A DNA stretch of 64,000 bases from Streptomyces sp. SJL17-4 (lineage in GTDB: Bacteria > Actinomycetota > Actinomycetes > Streptomycetales > Streptomycetaceae): contig NZ_CP104578.1 of assembly GCF_036826855.1 (NCBI RefSeq), positions 3,224,001 through 3,288,000 of the forward strand. The letters are read 5' to 3'. The notes under the pieces were generated by a model. The model searched no databases, had not been told where the DNA came from, and saw only the letters and a program-made list of their open reading frames with translations. A program made the position numbers and the translations under genes. Positions 27,624-36,479 of this stretch are shown here, piece by piece (within the stretch, counting starts at the first letter, position 1; each line of letters starts with the position of its first letter).

Positions 27624-28949
27624 TCAGATCTGAACGTCCTCCAGCATCTCCGTCACGAGCGCCGCGATCTGGGAGCGCTCGGAGCGGGTGAGGGTGACAT
27701 GGGCGAAGAGCGGATGCCCCTTCAGTTTCTCGACCACGGCGACGACTCCGTCGTACCGGCCGACCCTGAGGTTGTCGCGCTGGGCGACATCATGGGTCAG
27801 AACGACCCGCGAATTCGCCCCGATTCGTGACAGAACGGTCAACAGGACGTTCCGCTCCAGGGACTGGGCCTCGTCCACGATGACGAACGCGTCGTGCAGC
27901 GAACGGCCCCGGATGTGGGTGAGCGGCAGGACCTCCAGCATCCCGCGGCCGAGCACCTCCTCCACCACCTCACGGCTCGCGACCGAGGACAGCGTGTCGA
28001 AGACGGCCTGAGCCCACGGGCTCATCTTCTCCGCCTCGCTGCCCGGCAGATAGCCGAGCTCCTGGCCCCCGACCGCGTACAGCGGACGGAAGACCATCAC
28101 CTTCTGGTGCTGACGGCGCTCCAGGACCGCCTCCAGGCCCGCGCAGAGCGCGAGCGCGGACTTGCCGGTGCCGGCCCGTCCGCCCATGGAGATGATGCCG
28201 ACGTCCGGGTCGAGGAGCAGATCCAGCGCGATCCGCTGCTCGGCACTGCGGCCGCGGAGCCCGAAGGCCTCCCGGTCGCCGCGGACCAGCCGTACGTTCC
28301 CCTCGGAGGTGACCCGGCCGAGCGCCTTGCCCCGCTCGGACTGGAGCACCAGGCCCGTGTGGACCGGAAGCCCGGCGGCCTCCGGCACGTACAGCGACTC
28401 CTGGTCGTAGAGCAGGTCCACCTGCTCGCCGGAGAGCGCCAGGTCGGACATACCGGTCCAGCCGTTGGCGTCCGTGATGGCCAGTTCGGCCCGGTACTCC
28501 TCGGCGAGGAGCCCGACCGAGGAGGCCTTGATGCGCAGCGGCAGGTCCTTGGAGACGACCGTGACGTCGTACCCCTCCGCCTGGAGGTTCCGCGCGACCG
28601 CGAGGATCCGTGAGTCGTTGTCCCCCAACCTGTAGCCGGCGGGCAGTACGCCGGGGTCGGAATGGTTGAGTTCGACACGCAGGCTGCCGCCCAGCTCCCC
28701 GATGGGGAGCGGGGCGTCGAGGCGCCCGTACCTGACCCGGAAGTCGTCCAGGAGGCGCAGGGCCTGCCGGGCGAAGTACCCGAGTTCGGGATGGTGCCGC
28801 TTGGCCTCGAGCTCCGTCACCACGACGATCGGGAGCACTACCTCGTGCTCCTCGAAGCGTGACATGGCGTTGGGGTCGGCCAGCAGGACGCTGGTGTCGA
28901 GAACATAGGTGCGCCGGTCGTTAAGGCGGCGCTTCGTGCTTGTCACCAC
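27624..28949 (-). CDS. phoH: PhoH-family protein (PIN domain plus PhoH ATPase)
   Basis: The 441-residue protein is of the PhoH2 type: an N-terminal PIN ribonuclease domain ([43 protein letters not shown]) joined to a PhoH helicase-like ATPase (Walker [14 protein letters not shown], Walker [23 protein letters not shown]). Relatives unwind and cleave RNA. The start is the first of two adjacent GTGs (28949), giving MVTSTKRR, the usual N-terminus in this group. It is transcribed alone. Confidence 0.93.
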   Translation of the reverse strand: MVTSTKRRLNDRRTYVLDTSVLLADPNAMSRFEEHEVVLPIVVVTELEAKRHHPELGYFARQALRLLDDFRVRYGRLDAPLPIGELGGSLRVELNHSDPGVLPAGYRLGDNDSRILAVARNLQAEGYDVTVVSKDLPLRIKASSVGLLAEEYRAELAITDANGWTGMSDLALSGEQVDLLYDQESLYVPEAAGLPVHTGLVLQSERGKALGRVTSEGNVRLVRGDREAFGLRGRSAEQRIALDLLLDPDVGIISMGGRAGTGKSALALCAGLEAVLERRQHQKVMVFRPLYAVGGQELGYLPGSEAEKMSPWAQAVFDTLSSVASREVVEEVLGRGMLEVLPLTHIRGRSLHDAFVIVDEAQSLERNVLLTVLSRIGANSRVVLTHDVAQRDNLRVGRYDGVVAVVEKLKGHPLFAHVTLTRSERSQIAALVTEMLEDVQI

Positions 28950-29135
28950 GGAAGGACAGACCCCCTCTGAAGACCCCATAGAGGTCGGGGCGCGACGGAA
29001 CCGGTGTCGCAACGGAATGGGACCGGGTTCAGGCCGCGATGCGCGGGCCGAACCACGGCCCTCCGCTTCTCCCGTACGTGTCCCGCACGGTCGTCCTGGT
29101 GCAACGGGCCTCCCGGGTGGCGGTCTCCGTGCCGC

Positions 29136-29201
29136 TCACTTCACCAGGGATATGCCCTCGAACAGGCTCTGCCATGCCATGGCATATGACGACGTGTTCA
29201 T
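29136..29201 (-). CDS. Candidate small ORF (21 residues) between phoH and uppS
   Basis: On the minus strand an ATG at 29201 opens a 21-codon frame (MNTSSYAMAWQSLFEGISLV plus K) ending in TGA. The peptide is non-repetitive, amphipathic and aromatic, and it uses AT-ending codons (TCA, TAT, GCA, ATA) unlike its surroundings. No ribosome site is visible; a GTG two codons upstream is an alternative. It lies downstream of uppS. The rest of 28950-29259 holds no gene that I can see. Confidence 0.3.
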   Translation of the reverse strand: MNTSSYAMAWQSLFEGISLVK

Positions 29202-29208
29202 GAACACG
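29193..29208. promoter_or_regulatory. 16-bp perfect palindrome
   Basis: CGTGTTCATGAACACG is exactly self-complementary and covers the start codon of the candidate small ORF. A second dyad (GATCGG TT CCGATC) follows at 29213-29226. It could be a regulator site. Confidence 0.45.
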
Positions 29209-29235
29209 AGGTGATCGGTTCCGATCGGTGTCCCC

Positions 29236-29252
29236 GGGCCCCTCCGGGGCCC
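29236..29252 (-). terminator. Small hairpin after uppS
   Basis: GGGCCCC / GGGGCCC with a 3-nt loop, just past the uppS stop codon. Confidence 0.5.
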
Positions 29253-29259
29253 TTGGGAC

Positions 29260-30021
29260 TCAGGTTCCGTAACGCCGGTGCCGGGCGGCGTAGTCGCGCA
29301 GCGCCCGCAGGAAGTCGACCTTGCGGAAGGCCGGCCAGTGCACTTCACAGAAGTAGTACTCGGAATGGGCGCTCTGCCACAGCATGAATCCGGACAGCCG
29401 CTGCTCGCCACTGGTGCGGATGACCAGGTCCGGGTCGGGCTGACCGCGCGTGTAGAGGTGCTCCGAGATGTGCTCGACGTCGACGATCTCGGCGAGCTCC
29501 TCGAAGCTCGTGCCGCGCTCCGCGTGCTCCAGGAGCAGCGAGCGGACCGCGTCCGCGATCTCCTGCCGGCCGCCGTAGCCCACGGCCACGTTCACGAGTA
29601 TCCCCGTGTTGTCGTGGGTGGCCTGCTCGGCCTCCTTGAGCACCGACTGCGTACGGGCGGGCAGCAGGTCCATCGTGCCGACGTGGTTGACGCGCCAGCG
29701 GCCGTCGGCGGCGAGCGCGCGTACGGCGTTCTCGATGATGCCGAGCAGCGGGACGAGCTGCTCCTCGGGCCGGTTCAGGTTGTCCGTGGAGAGCATCCAG
29801 AGCGTGACGACCTCGACGTCGGTCTCGGCACACCAGCCGAGCAGCTCCTGGATCTTGTCCGCGCCCGCCTTGTGTCCCTGCTCGGGCGTCCCGCCCGAGG
29901 CCTTGGCCCAGCGGCGGTTCCCGTCGAGGATGACCCCGATGTGCTTGGGCACCTGGTCATGGTCGAGGCGGCCTTCCACCCGGCGTGCGTAGAGCCCGTA
30001 CACCAGGTCGCGCAGGTTCAC
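29260..30021 (-). CDS. uppS: Isoprenyl (cis-prenyl) transferase, UPP-synthase family
   Basis: This 253-residue cis-prenyltransferase condenses IPP onto an allylic diphosphate to make a polyprenyl carrier for wall synthesis. Conserved blocks are HIGVILDGNRRWA (catalytic Asp), GHKAGADKIQELLGWC, TLWMLSTDNLNRP, NVAVGYGGRQEI, PDLVIRTSGEQRLSGFMLWQSAHSEYYF and WPAFRKVDFLRAL. Streptomyces often carries more than one paralogue, so chain length is uncertain. The GTG start at 30021 (VNLRDLVYGLY) follows GGAGAGG. Confidence 0.93.
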   Translation of the reverse strand: MNLRDLVYGLYARRVEGRLDHDQVPKHIGVILDGNRRWAKASGGTPEQGHKAGADKIQELLGWCAETDVEVVTLWMLSTDNLNRPEEQLVPLLGIIENAVRALAADGRWRVNHVGTMDLLPARTQSVLKEAEQATHDNTGILVNVAVGYGGRQEIADAVRSLLLEHAERGTSFEELAEIVDVEHISEHLYTRGQPDPDLVIRTSGEQRLSGFMLWQSAHSEYYFCEVHWPAFRKVDFLRALRDYAARHRRYGT

Positions 30022-30148
30022 TGTTCTATACCTCTCCATGCAGCGGCGGTCCACCCGGCAGCGGCGGTCCGCAAGCCGCCACACTACTGCGCACGGGCGA
30101 CAGGCTCCCAGCCCGGGACTGTCACAAGTCCGTGATAAGCAGAGATAC

Positions 30149-31186
30149 GTGACTGATTCCCGCCTGTACCGCGCCGCCGCGGACCGTTATGACGCCATGG
30201 AGTACCGCCGCTCGGGCCGCAGCGGCCTCAAGCTCCCCGCGATCTCCCTCGGCCTCTGGCACAACTTCGGCGACGACCGCGCGCTCGACACCCAGCGCGC
30301 GATCCTGCGCCGCGCCTTCGACCTCGGCGTCACCCACTTCGACCTGGCGAACAACTACGGGCCGCCGCCCGGCTCCGCCGAGCTGAACTTCGGCAAGCTC
30401 TTCGCCCAGGACTTCGCGCCCTACCGCGACGAGCTGATCATCTCCACCAAGGCCGGATACGAGATGCACCCCGGCCCGTACGGCGAGTGGGGCTCCCGCA
30501 AGTACCTGCTGTCCTCGCTCGACGCCTCCCTGAACCGGATGGGCCTCGACTACGTCGACATCTTCTACTCGCACCGCTTCGACCCGCACACCCCGCTGGA
30601 GGAGACGATGGGGGCCCTGGCCTCCGCCGTCCAGCAGGGCAAGGCGCTGTACGTCGGTGTCTCCTCGTACAACAGCGAGCAGACCGCCGAGGCCGCGCGG
30701 ATCCTGCGTGAGCTGGGTGTCCCGGCCCTCATCCACCAGCCCTCGTACTCGATGATCAACCGCTGGACCGAGGACGACGGCCTCCTCGACACGCTGGAGG
30801 ACGCCGGCATGGGCTGCATCTCCTTCGTGCCGCTGGCACAGGGGCTGCTCACCAACAAGTACCTGAAGGGCATCCCGGAGGGCTCGCGGGCCACCCAGGG
30901 CAAGTCCCTCGACCCGGACCTGCTCTCCGACGAGGTGCTGCGGCGGCTGCGCGGCCTCGCGGACATCGCGGGCCGGCGCGGGCAGTCGCTGGCGCAGCTG
31001 GCGCTGTCGTGGGTGCTGCGCGACGAGCGGATGACCTCGGCGCTGATCGGCGCGTCCAGCGTCGCCCAGCTGGAGGAGAACGTGGCCGCGCTCGCGGGTG
31101 CGCCGCTGACCTCGGACGAGCTGGCGGAGATCGACTCGTTCGCCGTGGACACCCAGGGCACGAACATCTGGGCCGGCCGGGGCTGA
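30149..31186 (+). CDS. Aldo/keto reductase (L-glyceraldehyde-3-phosphate reductase-like)
   Basis: The 345-residue NADPH-dependent reductase has the AKR barrel: GVTHFDLANNYGPPPGSAE (active-site Asp and Tyr), ISTKAGY (Lys), LDYVDIFYSHRFDP (His), LIHQPSYSMINRW, FVPLAQGLLTNKYL, SALIGASSVAQLEENVAAL. The long PPPGSAE insertion is typical of the YghZ/KCNAB-like subgroup, which detoxifies aldehydes such as methylglyoxal. Start GTG at 30149. Confidence 0.92.
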   Translation: MTDSRLYRAAADRYDAMEYRRSGRSGLKLPAISLGLWHNFGDDRALDTQRAILRRAFDLGVTHFDLANNYGPPPGSAELNFGKLFAQDFAPYRDELIISTKAGYEMHPGPYGEWGSRKYLLSSLDASLNRMGLDYVDIFYSHRFDPHTPLEETMGALASAVQQGKALYVGVSSYNSEQTAEAARILRELGVPALIHQPSYSMINRWTEDDGLLDTLEDAGMGCISFVPLAQGLLTNKYLKGIPEGSRATQGKSLDPDLLSDEVLRRLRGLADIAGRRGQSLAQLALSWVLRDERMTSALIGASSVAQLEENVAALAGAPLTSDELAEIDSFAVDTQGTNIWAGRG

Positions 31187-31204
31187 CGCTCCCGGAGTGA
31201 CCGG

Positions 31205-31268
31205 GGGCAGGCCCTGAGGGGATCCAGGGCAGGCCCTGACGGGATCCCGGGAGGCCCTGGCGAGACCC
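31205..31268. repeat. 22-bp tandem repeat just after the aldo/keto reductase stop
   Basis: Two 22-bp units (31205-31226, 31227-31248) and a third shortened one share GGGCAGGCCCTGA. They start 18 bp past the stop codon. Confidence 0.7.
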
Positions 31269-31280
31269 GGGAAAGAAAAA

Positions 31281-31316
31281 CGGGCCGGTCCGTGGGGGGG
31301 GATACGGACCGGCCCG
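31281..31316 (-). terminator. Terminator for the prepilin peptidase gene
   Basis: A 13-bp stem (CGGGCCGGTCCGT and its complement) encloses a G-rich loop. On the minus strand it is followed by TTTTTCTTTC, a classical U-tract. The remainder of 31317-31542 shows only a small GTCCCTC-CGAA-GAGGGAC hairpin (31464-31481) and a run of nine G. Confidence 0.8.
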
Positions 31317-31542
31317 AGGGGGGGTTTCCACCATAACCCTTCGATAGTCGTGTTGCGCGCCACGTACGCCGAACGAACCTCGGCGAATTCTCCGGAGCCC
31401 AGTCGGCACAAGGGATGCAGGGACCTGTGGCGGGTTTGCGCCCCGGCGCGGCGGCGGACTTCCGTCCCTCCGAAGAGGGACCGTCCGGGCCGGGCGCCGC
31501 GTTGACGGGGGGGGGCGGGCGACGGGCCGACGGGCACGGGGT

Positions 31543-32280
31543 TCACGGAAAGGCGGTGAACGCGCCGAGGAGGAGCCCCAGCAGCCCGCCCGCGAGCATG
31601 AACGGGCCGAAGGGGATCGCCGAGGAGCGGTCGGCGCGGCGGAGGAGGACGAGACCGAGGCCGTACACCGCGCCGAGCAGGAACCCGGCGAAGGCTCCGA
31701 AGAAGAGGATGTCCCAGCCGTACCAGCCGAGCGCCGCGCCCAACGGCAGCGCCAGCTTGACGTCACCGAGGCCGAGCTCGCCCGGACTGATCCTGTGGAG
31801 CACCAGATAGGCGCCGCCGAGGACGAGCGCGCCCAGCACGGCGTGGCGCCAGGAGCCCGCGTCGTACGGGAGGAGCTCGGCGACCCCGAGGAGCAGCGGG
31901 ACGACGGCGGCCAGCGACAGGGTGAGCACGTCCGGAAGCCGGTGCACGCGCGCGTCGACACTGGCGAGGAGAACGGCGAAGGGCGCGACGAACAGCCAGA
32001 CCGCCAGCTCGGGCCGGGGTCCGCCGGTCGCGGCGGCGAGCACGGCGCACGCGAGCGCGGTGAGCAGCGGTGCCGTGTGCGGACTTCCGGTCGTCGCGCA
32101 GTCCTGCCGCCCCGGCCCACCGAGCCAGCCGCGCGCGGGCCCGGCGAGGACGTGCTCGGCGGGGCAGCGGTCGCGCCACGGCTCCTCGGGTGCCACGGAG
32201 AGCCGGTACGCGGCACGCGGCACGAGCAGCCCGACGGCGGCGCCCCAGAGGACGGCGAGGATGATCGTCGTGACGTACAC
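31543..32280 (-). CDS. A24-family prepilin peptidase (CpaA/TadV-like)
   Basis: The 245-residue membrane aspartyl protease has about six helices and the two catalytic motifs: SVDARVHRLPDVLT (first Asp) and ELGLGDVKLALPLGAALGW (GxGD, second Asp). It lacks the N-methyltransferase cysteines of PilD. It would cut the leader of Flp pilin and pseudopilins such as the GDRGQTAVEY and DRGQVAVEF proteins encoded 8-12 kb away, where no other prepilin peptidase is present. The ATG at 32280 leaves 41 bp to the divergent DUF192 gene. Confidence 0.9.
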   Translation of the reverse strand: MYVTTIILAVLWGAAVGLLVPRAAYRLSVAPEEPWRDRCPAEHVLAGPARGWLGGPGRQDCATTGSPHTAPLLTALACAVLAAATGGPRPELAVWLFVAPFAVLLASVDARVHRLPDVLTLSLAAVVPLLLGVAELLPYDAGSWRHAVLGALVLGGAYLVLHRISPGELGLGDVKLALPLGAALGWYGWDILFFGAFAGFLLGAVYGLGLVLLRRADRSSAIPFGPFMLAGGLLGLLLGAFTAFP

Positions 32281-32321
32281 GGAGCCGACCCTAGGGTCGG
32301 CGGGCCGCTACGGTCTGGCAC

Positions 32322-32738
32322 ATGGGGAAATGGGCGGACGGGACGGGGACGCTGGCGACCGACACGGTCCGGGCGGTGCCGCTGGAGGTGGCGGCCTCGT
32401 ACCGCGCGCGGCGGCGGGGACTGCTCGGGCGGGACGGGATCGCGGGGGCGATGCTCATCGTCCGGACGAACAGCGTGCACACCTTCGGGATGCGGTTCGC
32501 GATCGACGTGGCCTATCTGGACGGCTCGTTCACGGTCCGCTCCGTCGTGACGATGCGGCCGGGGCGGCTCGGCATGATCCGGCCGCGCGGCCGGCACGTC
32601 CTGGAGGCGGAGGCGGGCGCGATGGCGGACTGGGGGCTGCGGCCGGGGGTACGCGTGCGCGTGGAGACGGGCGGGGACGTGATCGGGGACGGGGACGGGG
32701 ACGGGGACCTCACGGCGGGCCCGAACCCAGCAGGGTGA
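32322..32738 (+). CDS. DUF192 family protein
   Basis: The 138-residue protein has DUF192 blocks (ARRRGLLGRDGIAGAMLIVRTNSVHTFGMRFAIDVAYLD, RHVLEAEAGAMADWGLRPG). Relatives are small beta-barrels of unknown function, sometimes linked to secretion. The C-terminus is a GDGDGDGD run made by a 6-bp repeat that overlaps the end of the convergent mannosyltransferase gene by 29 bp. Divergence from the prepilin peptidase gene suggests, but does not show, a link to pilus export. Confidence 0.82.
   Translation: MGKWADGTGTLATDTVRAVPLEVAASYRARRRGLLGRDGIAGAMLIVRTNSVHTFGMRFAIDVAYLDGSFTVRSVVTMRPGRLGMIRPRGRHVLEAEAGAMADWGLRPGVRVRVETGGDVIGDGDGDGDLTAGPNPAG
32685..32712. repeat. GGGGAC hexamer repeat abutting the mannosyltransferase stop codon
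   Basis: Four GGGGAC units run into CCTCA, where TCA (32710-32712) is the minus-strand stop. On the plus strand they encode the GD repeats of the DUF192 protein. Confidence 0.6.
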
Positions 32739-33864
32739 AGGCCCCGTACCCGGCGGAGGCGAGCGCGAGTCCGGCGAGGACCGGCACGGCGGTCCTGGTC
32801 CGCAGCCGCGCGAGGGCCACGGCGGGCGGGAGCAGCAGCCCGAAGGCGGGCATCATCAACCGGGGCCGGGAGCCGAAGTACGCGGCGCCGACGAGCGAGA
32901 CGAACACGACCCCGATCGTGTGGACGAGCACGGGCAGCGGCTGCCGCTGCCGTACGCAGAGGACGACCAGCCCGCCGAGCAGCGCGAGGGCCACGCAGAG
33001 GCCGAGGGCGGCGGGCCACGGCAGGCCCAGGATGAACCGGGCGAGGGCGACACCGCCGTCGATGGAGTTGCCCCAGGCGGCCTGAACCTCGAAGTACGCG
33101 GTCGGGCTCCCCTCACGGACACCGACGTACGCGATGTACGCGAGCCAGCCGAGCGGCGCGATCAGGACCCCGACGAGCGTCCGCAGGGGCAGTCGCCGGT
33201 CCCGTACGAGCGTGACGAGGGCGGTGATCCCGAGGGCGGCGATCAGCGCGACGGCCGTCGGCCGGGTGAGCCCGGCGGCCACGCACAGGGCGCCGGCCAG
33301 GATCCAGCGCCCGCGCAGGACGGCGTGGAGCGACCAGGCGGCGAGGGCGGTGAACAGCGTCTCCGTGTACGCCATCGACTGGACGAACGCGGTCGGGTAC
33401 ACGCCCCACAGAACGGCGAGCAGTACGCCGGCGCGTGCGCCGAAGGCCTGCTCGCCGCACTTGTACATGCCCCAGGCGGCGGCGAGCCCGGCGGTCCAGG
33501 ACACGAGCAGTCCCGCGGTGGCCGCGTCCAGCGGGAGGACGGCGGAGAGGCCGCGCTCCAGGGCCGGGAAGAGCGGGAAGAAGGCCAGGTCGGGGTGGAC
33601 GTCGCCGTTCGGCAGGGTGGTCTGGTACCCGTAGCCGTTCTCGGCGATCCGCACGTACCAGACGGAGTCCCAGCGGCCCTTGAGCCGGTGCAGCCCGTCC
33701 TCGCCGGTGACGGCGGAGGCGATCGCGAGGACCGCGAGGCCGATGAGGCGGGTGACGGCGTACCCGCCGACGGCGAGGACCACGGGGTCGACGGTGCGGA
33801 GGGTACGGAGGGGACGGATGACACGGGTGGGACTGCTGAGTGCGGGCGGGGACGGCGGGGACAT
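32710..33864 (-). CDS. Mannosyltransferase-family integral membrane protein
   Basis: The 384-residue protein has about ten transmembrane helices. Early RWDSVWYVRIAENGYGYQ and DLAFFPLFPALERGLSAVLPL match bacterial relatives of the GPI mannosyltransferase II/PIG-V family, in which an acidic residue of the first loop is catalytic and polyprenyl-phosphate-mannose is donor. The acceptor is unknown; glycolipids or glycoproteins are possible. Confidence 0.8.
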   Translation of the reverse strand: MSPPSPPALSSPTRVIRPLRTLRTVDPVVLAVGGYAVTRLIGLAVLAIASAVTGEDGLHRLKGRWDSVWYVRIAENGYGYQTTLPNGDVHPDLAFFPLFPALERGLSAVLPLDAATAGLLVSWTAGLAAAWGMYKCGEQAFGARAGVLLAVLWGVYPTAFVQSMAYTETLFTALAAWSLHAVLRGRWILAGALCVAAGLTRPTAVALIAALGITALVTLVRDRRLPLRTLVGVLIAPLGWLAYIAYVGVREGSPTAYFEVQAAWGNSIDGGVALARFILGLPWPAALGLCVALALLGGLVVLCVRQRQPLPVLVHTIGVVFVSLVGAAYFGSRPRLMMPAFGLLLPPAVALARLRTRTAVPVLAGLALASAGYGAFTLLGSGPP

Positions 33865-33921
33865 GCGTCCGATTATCCCGGCGGCGCGCGTGGCTCCGGC
33901 CCAGCGGCCTTGTTGCCTTGT

Positions 33922-34323
33922 TCAGCCCAGCGGCCTTATGCGGCCGAACCTCGCGGCCATGACGGGACCGAGCTGCCGGACGATGGCGTGCCCCGGCTCG
34001 TGCGGGGAGGGCAGGTCTCCGAGGAAGGAGGTGACGATGACCTCGTCGACGCCGAGGACACCACGACAGCTCTGCTCCTCCAGGAAGGCGAGGGTGCGGC
34101 GCCAGTCGGCCGCGCACGGGGACTCGCCGAGGAAGGAGCGGACGGTGTCCTGGACGACGTCCCAGAAGAACACGTGCGGCTGCACACCGCCCTGATGGAA
34201 GACATGGTTCTCGTACACGTCCCGGAACTCGGGGATCCGGGTGACGAGGTCACTGACCAACTGCACACTCTGCGCGCTCTGCACACTCGGGGCCGCGCCC
34301 GGAGTGTCGCCCGTCGTCGTCAT
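33922..34323 (-). CDS. Uncharacterised protein resembling DUF7674
   Basis: The 133-residue soluble protein contains LVSDLVTRIPEFRDVYENHVFHQGGVQPHVFFWDVV, LAFLEEQSCRGVLGVDEVIVTSFLGDLP and LGPVMAARF. This small helical family is often seen beside toxin-like or polymorphic-toxin genes. The start is the ATG at 34323, with AGGAG 12 nt away; an upstream in-frame ATG at 34404 is less likely. It is divergent from a restriction-like gene. Confidence 0.65.
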   Translation of the reverse strand: MTTTGDTPGAAPSVQSAQSVQLVSDLVTRIPEFRDVYENHVFHQGGVQPHVFFWDVVQDTVRSFLGESPCAADWRRTLAFLEEQSCRGVLGVDEVIVTSFLGDLPSPHEPGHAIVRQLGPVMAARFGRIRPLG

Positions 34324-34445
34324 CTGTCCAGAATGCTCCTGGCCGGCGGGGATGTCCCCCCGCCTTTGCGTTTTCCTGACGACGGCTTTCGGCAGGTTTT
34401 CCACAGGGGGTGCGAAGTATCCCTCTTCCGTGGATCGTTGGGCGT

Positions 34446-35366
34446 ATGTACGAGTTGGCGATCCTCGCGAGGGGCGGGGTCCTCCTGACGGTCTGGGCGG
34501 TCGCGGCGGGCTGGCCGCCGGGCCGCCTGACCGGCCGTCTGCGCGGGGACGGCTGGCAGCGGATCTGCCGGGGCGCGTGGGCGGCCCCGGGGAAGGAGGT
34601 GGACTGGCGGGTGCGGGCGACGGCCGTCCAGTTCCTGCGCCCGGAGTGGATGTGCAGCCACGGGACGGCGGCGCGACTGCACCGCATCGAGCGACTGGGG
34701 GCGACGGGACGGGTCGACCACCTGGAGTTCACGGCCCCGGCACCGGCCCGATCACTGTCCGGCGAGGGGATACGGGTCCACGGCACGAGGTTCCTGACGG
34801 CCGGGGACGGGTCGATACGACGGGGCCTGCGGACGACGACCGCCGTGCGGACGGTCGGCGACCTGATACGGGCCGCCGGCAGCCGGGAGGAGGCGGTGGT
34901 GGCCGCCGACTCGGCACTCGCGCGGCGGGCGGTCGAGGGGGTGCGGCGCGAGGCACTCGTCCGGTACGAGGACCTCACCGCCGAACTCGCGGCGCCCCGA
35001 CGGGGAGCGCCCCGCGCCCGTTCGTGGCTGCGGCTCGCCGAGCCGGCGTCGGGCTCACCGGCGGAGACCGTGGCGAGGCTGCGGATGGGGGACGCGGGCC
35101 TGTTCCCCGAGTCCCAGCCGATCCTGCGACCGGCGGCGGGACCGCCGCTGCGCCCGGACTTCCTGTTCCGCGCGGAGGGACTGGCCGTGGAGGTGGAGGG
35201 CTACGCCTTCCACGGCACCCGCCGCGCTCACGAACGGGACGTGGCCCGCTTCAACGCACTGCAGTCCTGCCCGGAGATCCGCCGGGTGCTGCGGTTCACG
35301 GCGGGCGAGGTCTTCCGGCACCCGGACCGGATGACGGCCACGATCAGGGCGGCGCTGACTCCCTGA
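34446..35366 (+). CDS. AbiEi-like / DUF559 (Vsr-like nuclease fold) protein
   Basis: The 306-residue protein has an N-terminal region like AbiEi antitoxin-type winged helices (ILARGGVLLTVWAVAAGW, LRGDGWQRICRGAWAAPG, WMCSHGTAARLHRI). The C-terminal DUF559-type endonuclease-like fold shows LRPDFLFRAEGLAVEVEGYAFHGTRRAHERDVARFNAL and VLRFTAGEVFRHP. The D...E-x-E pattern suggests metal binding as in very-short-patch nucleases. Role unknown; defence or genome maintenance is conceivable. The stop codon lies inside an 8-bp repeat. Confidence 0.7.
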   Translation: MYELAILARGGVLLTVWAVAAGWPPGRLTGRLRGDGWQRICRGAWAAPGKEVDWRVRATAVQFLRPEWMCSHGTAARLHRIERLGATGRVDHLEFTAPAPARSLSGEGIRVHGTRFLTAGDGSIRRGLRTTTAVRTVGDLIRAAGSREEAVVAADSALARRAVEGVRREALVRYEDLTAELAAPRRGAPRARSWLRLAEPASGSPAETVARLRMGDAGLFPESQPILRPAAGPPLRPDFLFRAEGLAVEVEGYAFHGTRRAHERDVARFNALQSCPEIRRVLRFTAGEVFRHPDRMTATIRAALTP

Positions 35367-35432
35367 CTCCCTGACTCCCTGACTCTCTGGCTCTCTGGCT
35401 CTCTGGCTCCCTGGCTCTCTGGCTCTCTGACG
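35355..35432. repeat. 8-bp tandem repeat spanning a stop codon
   Basis: Nine CTGACTCC/CTGGCTCT-type units run from 35355 to 35426, with a partial tenth. The first four carry TGA and one of these is the stop (35364-35366) of the preceding gene. Later units have GA changed to GG, so the array is graded. Confidence 0.9.
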
Positions 35433-35578
35433 AGAGGGACCAACGAGACGCACGATAAAGTCCGTTGGCTGCGACGCGATCATCACCGCAGCACGCCCCT
35501 GCCGCGCCATCCCGCCATCGGAATGCGGGGCGGAAGGAGCCCCTCTCCACCAACACCAGAGAGAAACAGGGAGTTTCG

Positions 35579-36466
35579 GTGTCCACGGCCCCCATGCCTC
35601 CGAGCAACCACCCGCACCAGAACGCCGGTTCGCCCGGCGGGTCGTTCCCGCCGCCTCCCCCGCAGCCGCCCCGACGGCAGGGCTGGTTCGGCAGACAGAG
35701 CGAGGGCGTCCGGATCACCATCATCGGTGCGGTGATCGCCGGCGTCTTCTCCCTGGCCGGCGCCGTCCTGACGACCGCGCTGACGGACAAGGGGGAGAGC
35801 ACGTCGAACGCGAATGCACCGACGCAGCCGCCCACGGCCACCGAGGCGGACACGACGCCCCCGGTGTCCTCCGAGGAGACGCCGTCGGGAGAGCCGACGG
35901 CGCCGACGACGCCATCGGGGCCGTCGGAGCAGGAGAGCGACGCCCCCTCCCCCCATGACTCCTCGACGGCGACGACACCGACGACCGTGTCGTACGAGCC
36001 CTTCTACACGAAGCAGGCCATGTCCCTCGGCCTGCCGCCCGGTTCCGACCTCGGCACCATCGACTTCGACGCGCCGGCCACACGCCGGTACACCGAGGAC
36101 GAGTGGAACAAGGCGAAGGAGAAGGCCGAGCAGAGCGGTGTCCCCGTCGAGGCCGATCTGACCTACCAGGACACCCTGGAGGGCTACCTGTCCCTGCGCA
36201 ACGGCCGCAACGCGGCCCAGCTCCAGCCCACGGACGCGTCGGAGAAGGCCGCGGACTGCGCCCGCGCGGCCCGGGTCGGCGGCTTCACCGAGTCCGAGAT
36301 GGCCACGTGGGAGCTCCCCGCCAAGACGGTCCTCTGTGTCCTGACCGACAAGGGGAACATCGCCCGGGTCGTGATCTCCGGCTTCATCGGCGGCAACCCC
36401 CAGTCCACGGTCGCACCGCCCACCCAGATCTCCCTGGAGGTCACCCTCTGGAAGCCGGGCGCCTGA
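35579..36466 (+). CDS. Single-pass membrane protein with Thr/Pro/Ser-rich stalk, unknown function
   Basis: The 295-residue protein has a Pro-rich cytoplasmic N-terminus (PPPPPQPPRRQGWFG), a transmembrane helix (about 38-60, ITIIGAVIAGVFSLAGAVLTTAL), a Thr/Pro/Ser/Glu stalk to about residue 140, and a folded C-terminal domain. Blocks in that domain are FDAPATRRYTEDEWNKAKEKAEQSGVP, DCARAARVGGFTESEM and TVLCVLTDKGNIARVVISGF, with two cysteines. The last resembles small extracellular domains seen in Streptomyces kinase-like sensors, but I cannot name it. Start GTG 35579 follows CAGGGAG. Confidence 0.7.
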   Translation: MSTAPMPPSNHPHQNAGSPGGSFPPPPPQPPRRQGWFGRQSEGVRITIIGAVIAGVFSLAGAVLTTALTDKGESTSNANAPTQPPTATEADTTPPVSSEETPSGEPTAPTTPSGPSEQESDAPSPHDSSTATTPTTVSYEPFYTKQAMSLGLPPGSDLGTIDFDAPATRRYTEDEWNKAKEKAEQSGVPVEADLTYQDTLEGYLSLRNGRNAAQLQPTDASEKAADCARAARVGGFTESEMATWELPAKTVLCVLTDKGNIARVVISGFIGGNPQSTVAPPTQISLEVTLWKPGA

Positions 36467-36479
36467 CCGTCGGAGGCGT

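Noticed and set aside
28909..29214. Plus-strand 101-codon frame upstream of phoH
   Set aside because: It overlaps the phoH start, has no ribosome site and an Arg/Pro-rich translation.
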